Shown here: one piece after another, positions 15,549 to 22,442 of the stretch
Layout: the number at the start of each line of letters is the position of its first letter
Numbering within the stretch: the stretch's first letter is position 1
Assembly: GCA_964560325.1 (NCBI GenBank)
Contig: CAZLLV010000241.1
Span: 1-23,265, forward strand
Reading direction: 5' to 3'
Source: CAZLLV01 sp964560325
Lineage (GTDB): Bacteria; Acidobacteriota; Thermoanaerobaculia; Multivoradales; DATKCC01
DNA length: 23,265 nucleotides
Program-made: the position numbers and the translations under genes
Notes under the pieces: model-generated
Seen by the model: the letters and a program-made list of their open reading frames with translations, nothing else
Databases searched by the model: none
Told to the model about the DNA's origin: nothing

Positions 15549-17604
15549 GCTGGACGTACCTCCGCCATCCGGCGCCAGGGAGGGACAGGAGGGAGCGGCC
15601 TCCGACCTCCGTTCGGGTCATCAGACCCCGCTGCCGGAGCGCCGCCACCCGCAACCGGTGCTCCGGCAGATCCTCCATCGTCACGTCCGTCTCCGCGGCA
15701 CATCGCTTCAGAAGATCCCGCTCCACCGAGTCGCGATGGCGCCACCAGGCACGGAAGAACGGTTCGACGGCGAGGTCGTAGGCGTCGGGCGTGTCCTCGG
15801 GAGACAAGTGGGCCCGCCAGAGCTGCTCGCCAAGCCACTGGAGCCCGTGTGCGAAGCCCGCCGCCTCCCGTAGCGCCATCTCGACCCGCTCCTCGTCCAG
15901 CCCCCGGTCCACTCGATCTCCCTGGCCGAGGAGCTCCCGGGCCGCCCCGGCGTCGAGTTGCCCCACCGGCACCGTGATCGCGTCGTTCAGAAAGCTCGAG
16001 GTGAGGCCGACCTCGGTGATCTGCTCCGGCAGCGAGGCGCGGGAGGTGGAGACCCAGACGTGCCGGCCTTCCTGCCCCAGGGAGCGGAGCAGCTCGAAGA
16101 AGTCCCCGCCGAAGCCCCGGTCCGGCCGCAGCAGGTTCTCCGCCTCGTCCACCAGGAGCAGGGTCGGCGGCAGCCGGGCCAGGCGCTCCCCCGGCTCCAG
16201 GTCCCCCTCACTGCCTTCTCCGAGAGCCTCCGCCAAGGCGGTGACCAACCGCGCCGGGGACCGGCCCACCAGCCCCTGAGCATCCAGCCGCACCGCCGGC
16301 CGGTCCTGGAAGTCGAGCGCGTGGCGCTCCACCCAGCGGAGCAGCGAGGTCTTTCCCATCCGACGCTCGCCCAGGATCTGCACCGAGCCGCCCCGACGGA
16401 GGGCGTCCTCCAGTTGCCGCCGCTCTCGATCGCGCCCGAAGAGGTTCTCGTCCGACGCGATCGGCAGGCCGGGTCGGAAGGGGGAGTCGTCCCGACTCCC
16501 TGGCGCTCCGGCCGCCTTGGAGAAATCGCCTCCAGGAAGGCTGAAGGCGAGGCCGCGCCGGAGGGTGGGACCCGTTTTATCGGCCGGCCGCGCCGCCCGA
16601 CGCTCCAGCGCCTCCAGGTCCTCCGGCTTGGCGACTTCGCGCAGGAGGGCCGGGAAGAACCGATGGCAGTCGATACCACCGAAGAACGTGGCACGCCCCC
16701 GGTCGATGGCCGGTCTCAAGGCGCTCAAAAGCTTTCCGTGGCTCTCCTCGATGCGCGACGGATCGTCACCGTAGAAGGTCCAGAGGATCTCCGGCCGCGT
16801 CCCGTCGTCCGCCGCCACTTTCTCGAGCGTCCGGGTCAGCACGTCGTCCCAACCGCCGTAGGCCACCACCACCAGCACCGCGTCCCGCAGCTCCCTCGTG
16901 AGCTCCGCTTCCAACTGCGGCCGAGCCGCCGTGAGCTGCCGCGGGCTGTGCAGGCTATCGTTGCCGTGCCAGTAGCCGTGCACGTGGATCACCTGGCTCG
17001 CTGCGCCGCTGCCCCACGAGTTGGTGAAGCGGCCGTCACCGTGGAGCACGGTGCTCAGGGAGCGCCCACCGGCGCGCTCGACCGCGACCTGGATCAGCGG
17101 GTCGAAATTGGTGGTGAGGATCCGGCCGCCGAAGGTGCCCGGATGGAGGGCACAGAGTGCGCCGAGGGCCTCCACACCCGGGCGCAGGTGCCAGACCTCG
17201 GTCCGGTTCTCCAGCGCGCGGCAGGCGGGCGGCTCCCCGTCCCGGACCCGTCGGAGAAGCTCTCCATCCGCGGCCTCCGCCGCGGCCGGCTCGCAGGCGG
17301 CGAGCACTGCCTCCCGGACGGCCTTCTCCACGGCCTCCGGAGAACGTACGTCGTTGAGCTTCTGGAACGCCTCCTGATACCCGAGGCCGTCCAGTTCCCG
17401 TCCCAGCACTTCGCCCACGCGGCGAATCATCGCCGAGACCCCGGGAACGCCCGGCTTCTCGGGAGCCTCCGGAGCCACCAGCGGCGAGCCCACCAGAAAC
17501 AGGTGCCGCCGGCCCTCGCGATGCCCGTATCCGAGACGTTCGAGGAGGATGGACTCGTCCAGCAGTCGAAGGGAAGAGGTCACGATTGCGACGATTCTAC
17601 GCAA
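15541..17604 (-). CDS. SIR2-like domain fused to STAND/AAA-type ATPase (putative anti-phage NADase)
   Basis: The 687-residue protein is first in the operon. The start is TTG, directly after GGGAGAAGGA; a GTG seven codons later has no ribosome-binding site. Residues about 1-330 are a SIR2-like domain. A degenerate nucleotide-binding loop (HLFLVGSPLV to PGVPGVSAMI, 34-60) is followed by TTNFDP with Asn167, VIHVHGYW with candidate catalytic His209, and VVVAYGGWDD (246-254). A linker precedes the ATPase: LFGRDRERRQLEDAL (388-402), Walker A GERRMGKTS (412-420), and Walker B LLLVDEAEN (482-490). Residues about 600-687 look like a winged helix (FFRAWWRHRDSVERDLLKRC). SIR2-STAND proteins are known NAD-depleting immune proteins, so phage-triggered NAD loss is the likely role. 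There is no TPR or other repeat sensor at the C-terminus, so sensing may rely on the membrane partner. Confidence 0.85.
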   Translation of the reverse strand: MRRIVAIVTSSLRLLDESILLERLGYGHREGRRHLFLVGSPLVAPEAPEKPGVPGVSAMIRRVGEVLGRELDGLGYQEAFQKLNDVRSPEAVEKAVREAVLAACEPAAAEAADGELLRRVRDGEPPACRALENRTEVWHLRPGVEALGALCALHPGTFGGRILTTNFDPLIQVAVERAGGRSLSTVLHGDGRFTNSWGSGAASQVIHVHGYWHGNDSLHSPRQLTAARPQLEAELTRELRDAVLVVVAYGGWDDVLTRTLEKVAADDGTRPEILWTFYGDDPSRIEESHGKLLSALRPAIDRGRATFFGGIDCHRFFPALLREVAKPEDLEALERRAARPADKTGPTLRRGLAFSLPGGDFSKAAGAPGSRDDSPFRPGLPIASDENLFGRDRERRQLEDALRRGGSVQILGERRMGKTSLLRWVERHALDFQDRPAVRLDAQGLVGRSPARLVTALAEALGEGSEGDLEPGERLARLPPTLLLVDEAENLLRPDRGFGGDFFELLRSLGQEGRHVWVSTSRASLPEQITEVGLTSSFLNDAITVPVGQLDAGAARELLGQGDRVDRGLDEERVEMALREAAGFAHGLQWLGEQLWRAHLSPEDTPDAYDLAVEPFFRAWWRHRDSVERDLLKRCAAETDVTMEDLPEHRLRVAALRQRGLMTRTEVGGRSLLSLPGAGWRRYVQRA

Positions 17605-17614
17605 TCCTTCTCCC
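17605..17614 (-). promoter_or_regulatory. Ribosome-binding site that supports the TTG start of the SIR2-ATPase gene
   Basis: On the minus strand GGGAGAAGGA ends directly before the TTG at 17604, placing GGAG 5 nt from the start codon. The alternative GTG 21 nt further in has no purine-rich element at the right distance. Confidence 0.6.
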
Positions 17615-17624
17615 GGCGGCGGCA

Positions 17625-17690
17625 GACGAGAACTCCTCGCCGGGGGACGGCAAGACCGGCGCCCGCTTCCGCTTCACGCTCCGGGTGTGA
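17625..17690 (+). pseudogene. Relic of a histidine kinase 3' end
   Basis: Bases 17628-17690 translate to ENSSPGDGKTGARFRFTLRV followed by TGA. This matches ENAPPDKGKTGAIFRFTL near the end of the intact kinase. The DNA of 17628-17682 aligns without gaps to 13075-13129 at 44 of 55 bases, including 17 identical bases at the end (cttccgcttcacgctcc). Homology stops abruptly just upstream, where the SIR2-ATPase leader begins. It ends like a typical kinase, immediately after FRFTL, unlike the intact gene. It may be the original kinase end pushed aside by insertion of the ATPase operon, or a remnant of a second kinase. Confidence 0.7.
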
Positions 17691-17702
17691 GCTTTCACCG
17701 GC

Positions 17703-17739
17703 GCTTGCATCGTGAATCCGTTGCTGGCAAAATGCAGGC
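17703..17739. promoter_or_regulatory. Palindromic operator candidate before the FitA-like antitoxin gene
   Basis: gcttgcat (17703-17710) and atgcaggc (17732-17739) form an inverted repeat with 7 of 8 matches. Between them lies the perfect small palindrome ttgctggcaa (17721-17730). The region directly precedes the antitoxin ATG. Ribbon-helix-helix antitoxins usually autorepress through such sites. Confidence 0.45.
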
Positions 17740-17976
17740 ATGGGTGTACAGATCACCATCCGAGACGTCCCAGACGAGGTGAAGGAGGAGCTCGCCTCCC
17801 GTGCGGCGCTCGAAGGCAAGTCGATGCAGGAGTACCTCAAGGGGGAGCTGATGCGCCTCTCTTCGCGGCCGCCGGTCGAGAAGGTCGTCGCGCGGATCCG
17901 GGAGCGCAAGGCGCTGGATCCGAAGCGCATCCCGCCGGAGACCATCCTGGCGCACCGGGACGCCGACCGCCGGTGA
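17740..17976 (+). CDS. FitA/VapB-like ribbon-helix-helix antitoxin
   Basis: This 78-residue protein begins MGVQITIRDVPDEVKEELAS, the ribbon strand and first helix of a FitA-type ribbon-helix-helix domain. It continues with EGKSMQEYLKGELMRL, the second helix. The C-terminal half (about 45-78) is basic and extended, as expected for the toxin-wrapping part. It should bind its operator as a dimer and inhibit the downstream PIN toxin. The stop overlaps the toxin start by 4 bp (GTGA), the usual arrangement for cotranslated toxin-antitoxin pairs. Confidence 0.9.
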   Translation: MGVQITIRDVPDEVKEELASRAALEGKSMQEYLKGELMRLSSRPPVEKVVARIRERKALDPKRIPPETILAHRDADRR

Positions 17977-18374
17977 GCGCGGTCGTCGACGCGTCGGTCC
18001 TGGTCGCCCTGACCACGGACTCCGGACCCGAAGGCGCCTGGGCGGAGAACCTCGTGGACCGAGGGAGTCTCGTGGCGCCCGACCTGGCCTTGGCCGAGAC
18101 GACCAATATCCTCCGTCGGCTCCAGCTGGCGGGCGAGATCGAGAGGTCCCAAGCCGCCGCTGCGGCGCGCGATCTCCTCCAACTCGACATCGCGCTGGTC
18201 CCGTTCGCGCCGTTCGCCAACCGGATCTGGGAGCTGCGCCACGACCTCACCAGCTACGACGCCTGGTACGTGGCGGCGGCCGAAGAGCTCGTCCTCCCGG
18301 TGGCGACTCTCGACCTTCGACTCATAGGCGCCAGCGGCCCGCGCTGTTCGTTCCTCCTGCCGCCACGGTCCTGA
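17973..18374 (+). CDS. FitB/VapC-like PIN-domain toxin ribonuclease
   Basis: This 133-residue PIN-domain protein starts at GTG, overlapping the antitoxin stop by 4 bp. The acidic metal-binding residues are Asp6 (VVDASVLVA), Glu42 (LALAETTNILRRL), Asp96 (SYDAWYVAAAEEL) and Asp114 (ATLDLRLI). All are present, so the nuclease is probably intact. Members cleave RNA, often initiator tRNA or rRNA loops, when the antitoxin is degraded. It sits between the SIR2/STAND operon and a second toxin-antitoxin module, as is common in defence islands. Confidence 0.92.
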   Translation: MSAVVDASVLVALTTDSGPEGAWAENLVDRGSLVAPDLALAETTNILRRLQLAGEIERSQAAAAARDLLQLDIALVPFAPFANRIWELRHDLTSYDAWYVAAAEELVLPVATLDLRLIGASGPRCSFLLPPRS

Positions 18375-18536
18375 AGGCGCTCATCGACCTGCTGGAGCTT
18401 CGTGGTGGCCGATGGCCGGAAGTTCCATGAGCTCCTCGAGGTGCCTCCTGGCACGCTATACGCCACGCGCGGCCGAGCGGCAGCGCATATATCTCGATGA
18501 CGAGGAAGATATACTCGCCTCAAGACGAAGCGGCTC
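18375..18536. promoter_or_regulatory. Intergenic region with vapB promoter/operator candidates
   Basis: In this 162-bp gap an AT-rich island stands out at 18487-18515. It holds the perfect 7-bp inverted repeat tatatct (18488-18494) / agatata (18507-18513) with a 12-bp spacer, and the -10-like TATACT (18510-18515) about 21 nt before the vapB GTG. The inverted repeat is a plausible VapB autorepression site. Nothing else recognisable was found in the first 110 bp. Confidence 0.45.
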
Positions 18537-18734
18537 GTGGACATCGACAACGACCTCCTGGAGCGGGCGCGGAGCGTCTCGGGAACCGACACGATCAAGG
18601 ACACGGTGACCAAGGGCCTGCAGCGCCTCGTCGACGACGATACTGCCCTGCGGCACGTGGAGCGGCTACGCCGTGCAGGAGCGCTCGACCTCGAGAGGAT
18701 CGAGGAGGCGAGGCGCCCCCGCCTCGCGCCCTGA
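18537..18734 (+). CDS. VapB-family antitoxin, short
   Basis: This 65-residue protein (MDIDNDLLERARSVSGTDTIKDTVTKGLQRL) matches the VapB antitoxin type in which V-D-I-D-x-x-L-L is followed by T-x-x-T-[IV]-x-[DE]-x-V. The GTG at 18537 is the first usable start after an in-frame stop. Family members usually begin a few residues earlier (TKRLVDID); those codons are present in frame (ACG AAG CGG CTC) but have no start codon, so the N-terminus may be slightly truncated. It is followed 5 bp later by the PIN toxin gene, which is frameshifted. Confidence 0.82.
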   Translation: MDIDNDLLERARSVSGTDTIKDTVTKGLQRLVDDDTALRHVERLRRAGALDLERIEEARRPRLAP

Positions 18735-18739
18735 GCGAC

Positions 18740-19151
18740 GTGCGCTATCTCGTCGACACGTCAGTGCTGGGCCGGGCGCACCAGCAGAGGGTTGGTGACC
18801 GGCTCGAGGAGCTGGCCATCACGGGCCGACTGTGGACCTGCGGCTTGATCGACCTCGAGGTCGTTTACGCATCGAGGGCGCGCGAGGTGGCCGAGGTCAT
18901 CGAAGAGCGGAGGGCGTTACCGGAGGCGCCGATCACGCCCCAAGTGCTGCGCCGGGCGGTCCAGGTCGCAGGCGAGATGGCGAGCGCAGGCCACCACCGG
19001 GGAGCGAAGCCCGTCGACTTGGTGATCGCCGCCGCCGCCGAAGCCGCCGGCCTCGCCGTCCTCCAACTACGACGACGACTTCGACCGCATCGCGTCCATC
19101 ACCCGTCAAGCGACGGACTGGGTCGCACCCGCCGGAAGTCTGGATCGCTGA
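18740..19151 (+). pseudogene. VapC-like PIN-domain toxin, frameshifted near its 3' end
   Basis: Reading from GTG 18740 gives MRYLVDTSVLGRA with Asp6, then Glu40 (LIDLEVVYAS) and Asp93 (KPVDLVIAAAAEAAGLAVL), a good PIN domain. At 19065-19066 the frame leaves the family pattern. The +1 frame continues YDDDFDRIASITRQATDW and ends at TGA 19149-19151, exactly the conserved PIN C-terminus with its Asp cluster. Removing one of the two A residues (ccaactac to ccactac) would restore a 136-residue toxin. As written, the original frame runs on to 19216 with an unrelated Arg-rich tail. This is either a disabled toxin or a sequencing error. A CTG at 18731 overlapping the antitoxin stop is an alternative start. 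Confidence 0.82.
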
Positions 19152-19271
19152 GGACGAGTCGACCGACCGAGGGAGGGCCGTCGATCACTTCCGGAGCCCG
19201 GCTCATCACCACGTGAACACGCCGCCGGTGGCGCCGGTGAGCGAGCTGCTTGCACGCTGCCTTCTGGACCC
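19152..19271. other. Convergent gap between the toxin relic and the membrane-protein operon
   Basis: These 120 bp contain no recognisable gene beyond the out-of-frame tail of the toxin. A weak GC stem (cgccggtggcg, about 19222) is the only structure noticed; it has no T tract and is not called a terminator. Confidence 0.4.
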
Positions 19272-20132
19272 TCAGATCGTCACGCCGAACCTGTTCCGCA
19301 GCAGGAAGGCGAAGGCGATGGAGAGGATGAAGAAGATGATGATCCAGTGGGTGTTCCAGCCGAAGAACCAGACCTCGGCGTCCTGGTAGGAGACGCGGAT
19401 CTCTTCGATGGGACCGTCCTGGAGTGGGGGCTCGGCGGGGTAGAGGAGCTGCGTCAGGAAATCGGGCGCTGTCCGGATCGGTGACAGCAGCCGCCGGGTG
19501 TCGAGGCCTTCGCCGGCGTGGAGCTGCTTGGTGTAGCGCTCACCCGCCACGTCGATCGCCAGCTCGTGCTCCCCCGGCACCTCCGCCACCACCCGCCAGG
19601 AGAGCTCCGAGAGCTCCGGTGCCCAGAGGGCCGGCGTCTCGACCCGCACGCCGTCGGAGGCGGTGAGGTGCGCGACCGGCTTCGTGAAGCCTTGCACGTC
19701 CTCCGCCTCGACCCCGTCCTGCCAACCCTCGGCGAGCGACGCCTCGACCAGCACGTGCCGGCCCGGGCGCACCGGCTCGTAGCCGTAGTGGAACTGGAGC
19801 TGGGCGATCAGGAGCACGAACGGCACGATCATCCAGAGCATCGGGACGACCGAGTAGCCGAGGTAGCGGAGGTTGTGCCGCAGGAGGTCGCCCTGCGCCC
19901 GCAGGATCGCCCCCAGGTCGGCGTTGAAGAGGCGGATCTCGAACAGCGAGGCGTGGATCTGCCGCTTGACGTCGGCCAGCCCCGCCTGGTTCGAGGTCGC
20001 CTTGAAGACGAGCAGCATGAGGATGGCGACGACCAGCGACACCACGGTCAGCCCGATCAGCGGGTGCAGACCGCCGAACGGGTAGAGGAGGGCCGAGATC
20101 AGGCCGCGGAGGACGGCGTTGACGAGTTCCAT
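19272..20132 (-). CDS. Membrane protein with Oxa1/DUF106-like topology, function unknown
   Basis: This is a 286-residue protein. TM1 is about residues 25-44 (LIGLTVVSLVVAILMLLVFK). A charged helical, coiled-coil-like hairpin follows at about 45-88 (SNQAGLADVKRQIHASLFEI). TM2 is about 92-113 (GYSVVPMLWMIVPFVLLIAQ). A beta-rich extracytoplasmic domain spans about 114-255, and TM3 about 258-278 (NTHWIIIFFILSIAFAFLLR). The order TM, coiled coil, TM resembles the Oxa1 superfamily branch DUF106/EMC3, which suggests a possible membrane-protein insertion or scaffolding role; this is inference from topology only. It is last in the operon, 21 bp after the ribbon-helix-helix gene and downstream of two alkaline-phosphatase-family genes. 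Confidence 0.7.
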   Translation of the reverse strand: MELVNAVLRGLISALLYPFGGLHPLIGLTVVSLVVAILMLLVFKATSNQAGLADVKRQIHASLFEIRLFNADLGAILRAQGDLLRHNLRYLGYSVVPMLWMIVPFVLLIAQLQFHYGYEPVRPGRHVLVEASLAEGWQDGVEAEDVQGFTKPVAHLTASDGVRVETPALWAPELSELSWRVVAEVPGEHELAIDVAGERYTKQLHAGEGLDTRRLLSPIRTAPDFLTQLLYPAEPPLQDGPIEEIRVSYQDAEVWFFGWNTHWIIIFFILSIAFAFLLRNRFGVTI

Positions 20133-20153
20133 GCAGGCTGAGGAGAAGGGTCG

Positions 20154-20348
20154 CTAGGAAATATACCCGAGGCCCTTGAGGCGCTTCTTGATCTCCTCCT
20201 CGGAGTCGGCGTCCTCGAGCTTCGCGAGCTCGTTCTCGAGCGCGTGGCTCACGAACTCGGCGGGCGAGGAGTAGCCGGCGATGTCCGAGTACTTCTTGAC
20301 CCGGTTCCAGAGGTCTTTGTCGATCTTGACGGTGCGTGCTCCGAACAT
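20154..20348 (-). CDS. Small ribbon-helix-helix protein
   Basis: The 64-residue protein MFGARTVKIDKDLWNRVKKY... has the layout of a ribbon-helix-helix DNA-binding protein. A basic strand (RTVKID) is followed by helix DLWNRVKKYSDIAGY, then the turn S-S-P-A-E-F-V-S-H-A-L as the second helix. The C-terminal half is acidic then basic (DADSEEEIKKRLKGLGYIS). The start has GGAG about 12 nt upstream. No PIN or RelE toxin follows; the neighbours are a phosphatase-family gene 62 bp upstream and a membrane protein 21 bp downstream. It could be the operon's regulator rather than an antitoxin. Confidence 0.8.
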   Translation of the reverse strand: MFGARTVKIDKDLWNRVKKYSDIAGYSSPAEFVSHALENELAKLEDADSEEEIKKRLKGLGYIS

Positions 20349-20410
20349 GGTGTTCCTGTCTCCTCGGAAGGTTCTCGCTGGGGTCGCCGGTGTCGTTCGG
20401 GTGCCGGCGC

Positions 20411-22420
20411 TCAGGGCGCCTCGGCGGCGGCCTTCTTCGTCTCGGCGAGCGGGAACTTCTCGACCCCCAGCTCGGCCAAGATCGCCGCCGCCAGGTCGTT
20501 CAGGCTGGTCGCCGGCTTCGGCAGCTTCTTGTTGGTGAGCAGGATCCCCGGCACCACCTCGTGGTCCATGCAGTGGTCGCCGCTCCACGGCTCCAGGTTG
20601 TCGGTGATCACCTCGGGGGTCAGCTCGCCGAGCGCGGTCTCGTTCGAGCCGCGGTAGCCCTCGGCGTATCCGACCTGGATGTCCGGCCCGATGTCGAGGT
20701 AACCCCGGTCGTCGTACGCCTCCTCGGCGATGTAGACCTTGGTCACCGCCGGCTGCCCGTTCTGTGGATCGCGCGCGGCGAGGAGCGCCTTCTTCAGCTC
20801 GCGCATCACCTTCGCCTTGTCGGCGGGGTCGACGATGCCGTTCTCCTCGCGCCCCTTCAGGTTGATGTACAGGCCGTTGATCCCGAGGCTGTAGGCTTTC
20901 GTCTTCGACCAGTCGACGTTCGCGAACAGGCCCGGGTCGCGCTGGAGGTTCGGGTCCTTGACCGCCAGGAAGCCGTTGTCGCGCAGCCAGGAGTTGAGGT
21001 TGAAGGCGCGGCGCCAGGAAGCGAAGCCGTGGTCGGACATGACGACCAGCGTCGTGTTCGGCCCCATGTTCTCGAGCGTGTAGCCGACCACCTCGTCCAT
21101 CTCCTCGTAGAGCTTCGGGATCACGTCGGCGTACTTCGGGTCGACCTCCGGATCGTAGCCCGGGTGCTCGGGGTCGAGGGTCTTCCACATCATGTGCGAG
21201 ACCTGGTCGACGTTGCCGAAGTAGTAGAAGAGCAGCCCCTCGTCGAACCGCTTCAGCACGTACGGGTACTGCTCGCGGATCTCGTCGCCGGCGATTTTCG
21301 CCTGGGCCAGGAACTCCTCGACGTCGAACACGCCGTCGGAGAGCGCCTTCGTGTCCTCCATCATGCCCTGGGTGTAGAAGCGGCCGGTCGCCTCCGCCAG
21401 CTCGGCGGCGAACCCGGCCGGGTGCGAGACGGGCATCGCCGGGTTCATCGGGTCGATCTGGATCGGCGAGACGTAGAGCTCGAACTCCGGGTGCGCCTGC
21501 TTGAGGTAGAAGCGCGCCATGCCGCCGACCGCCTGGGTCGGAATCAGGCTGAACTCGATCGGCACCCAGTCGCTCCACTCGCCGACCTGGAGCACGCGCT
21601 TCTCGTCGCCCACCACGATCTTCGCCACGTCCTCCTTCGGGTCGATGTAGGCGGTGAACTCCGCCTCGACCCGCTCGGGCTCGACCAGGAACGGGTTGAC
21701 CGGGCCATAGAGGCTGGCGCGCACCACGTTGTCGAACGCGTCGACCTCGTACACGTCGCCGCCCGACAGATCCTGGCCGGAGAAGGCGAAGAGCTCGGAG
21801 GTGTAGAAGGAGAAGCGGCCCGGGTCGCCCGGCAGGTCGGGCGTGCCCATGCCGGTCAGCTCGTAGCTCGCGGTCTCCGAGGGCGGGAAGTTCGCCGGCA
21901 TGCGCAGGATCGCCGTCGGCACGTCGCGCGCCTCGAGCGGCTCCCAGAAGGCGCGGCCGTGGCGCAGGAGCTTCACCTCGCCCGAGCCCGGGATCTGCCA
22001 CTTGCCGAAGGTCGCGATCGGATCCTCCGCCACGCTCTCGCTGGTCGAGAGGTAGGGGGTCATCGTGTCCGCGTGGCGGTGAACGAAGTCGAAGATGCCG
22101 TGGCCGCCCGAGTCGAGGCCGGTGATGAAGTCGGACCACGCGACCGGGCTCTGCGGCGGGATCGCGGTCTGGAGCGGCTGGAAGCCGCCGGCCTCGGCGA
22201 GCTTGACGAAGTTCGGCATGCGGCCTTCGGCCATCAGCTTCTTCGTCAGGTCGTAGTCCATGCCGTCGAAGCCGAGCACGATCACGCGCGGCTCGGTCGC
22301 GTTGGGCGCGGCGTCGGTGGTCTGCCCGCAGCCGGCGAGAGCACCGGCGAGGGTCGCGGCGGCGAGCAGGAGCGCACCGGCGGCGCGGGCGCTCGTGCGG
22401 ATGGGGGCGGGTTCGTGCAT
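20411..22420 (-). CDS. Alkaline phosphatase family lipoprotein (type I phosphodiesterase/nucleotide pyrophosphatase-like)
   Basis: The 669-residue protein has a lipoprotein signal with lipobox LAGC (Cys31). The alkaline-phosphatase-superfamily metal site is visible. Asp52 lies in VIVLGFDGMD, a candidate nucleophile Ser91 in IPPQSPVAWSDF, Asp405 and His409 in FGNVDQVSHMMW, Asp463-His464 in VVMSDHGFASWRR, and His616 in PWSGDHCMDH. About 290 residues between the nucleophile and the second metal motif form a large insert (about 110-395) with beta character. The nearest functional description is hydrolysis of phosphate mono- or diesters at the cell surface; the substrate is unknown. The partial gene upstream is a paralogue sharing VDWSKTKAYSLG and WSGDH. 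Confidence 0.88.
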   Translation of the reverse strand: MHEPAPIRTSARAAGALLLAAATLAGALAGCGQTTDAAPNATEPRVIVLGFDGMDYDLTKKLMAEGRMPNFVKLAEAGGFQPLQTAIPPQSPVAWSDFITGLDSGGHGIFDFVHRHADTMTPYLSTSESVAEDPIATFGKWQIPGSGEVKLLRHGRAFWEPLEARDVPTAILRMPANFPPSETASYELTGMGTPDLPGDPGRFSFYTSELFAFSGQDLSGGDVYEVDAFDNVVRASLYGPVNPFLVEPERVEAEFTAYIDPKEDVAKIVVGDEKRVLQVGEWSDWVPIEFSLIPTQAVGGMARFYLKQAHPEFELYVSPIQIDPMNPAMPVSHPAGFAAELAEATGRFYTQGMMEDTKALSDGVFDVEEFLAQAKIAGDEIREQYPYVLKRFDEGLLFYYFGNVDQVSHMMWKTLDPEHPGYDPEVDPKYADVIPKLYEEMDEVVGYTLENMGPNTTLVVMSDHGFASWRRAFNLNSWLRDNGFLAVKDPNLQRDPGLFANVDWSKTKAYSLGINGLYINLKGREENGIVDPADKAKVMRELKKALLAARDPQNGQPAVTKVYIAEEAYDDRGYLDIGPDIQVGYAEGYRGSNETALGELTPEVITDNLEPWSGDHCMDHEVVPGILLTNKKLPKPATSLNDLAAAILAELGVEKFPLAETKKAAAEAP

Positions 22421-22442
22421 CGGCGTGGCCTCTTTGCTTCTT

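Noticed and set aside
17605..17739. Direct repeats flanking the SIR2/STAND operon as integrase att sites
   Set aside because: The 80% identical 55-bp match is explained by shared kinase coding sequence, and no integrase or short perfect core with tRNA was found; kept as an insertion footprint only.
20154..20348. Antitoxin of a toxin-antitoxin pair
   Set aside because: No PIN, RelE or other toxin-like gene is adjacent; the neighbours are a phosphoesterase and a membrane protein.
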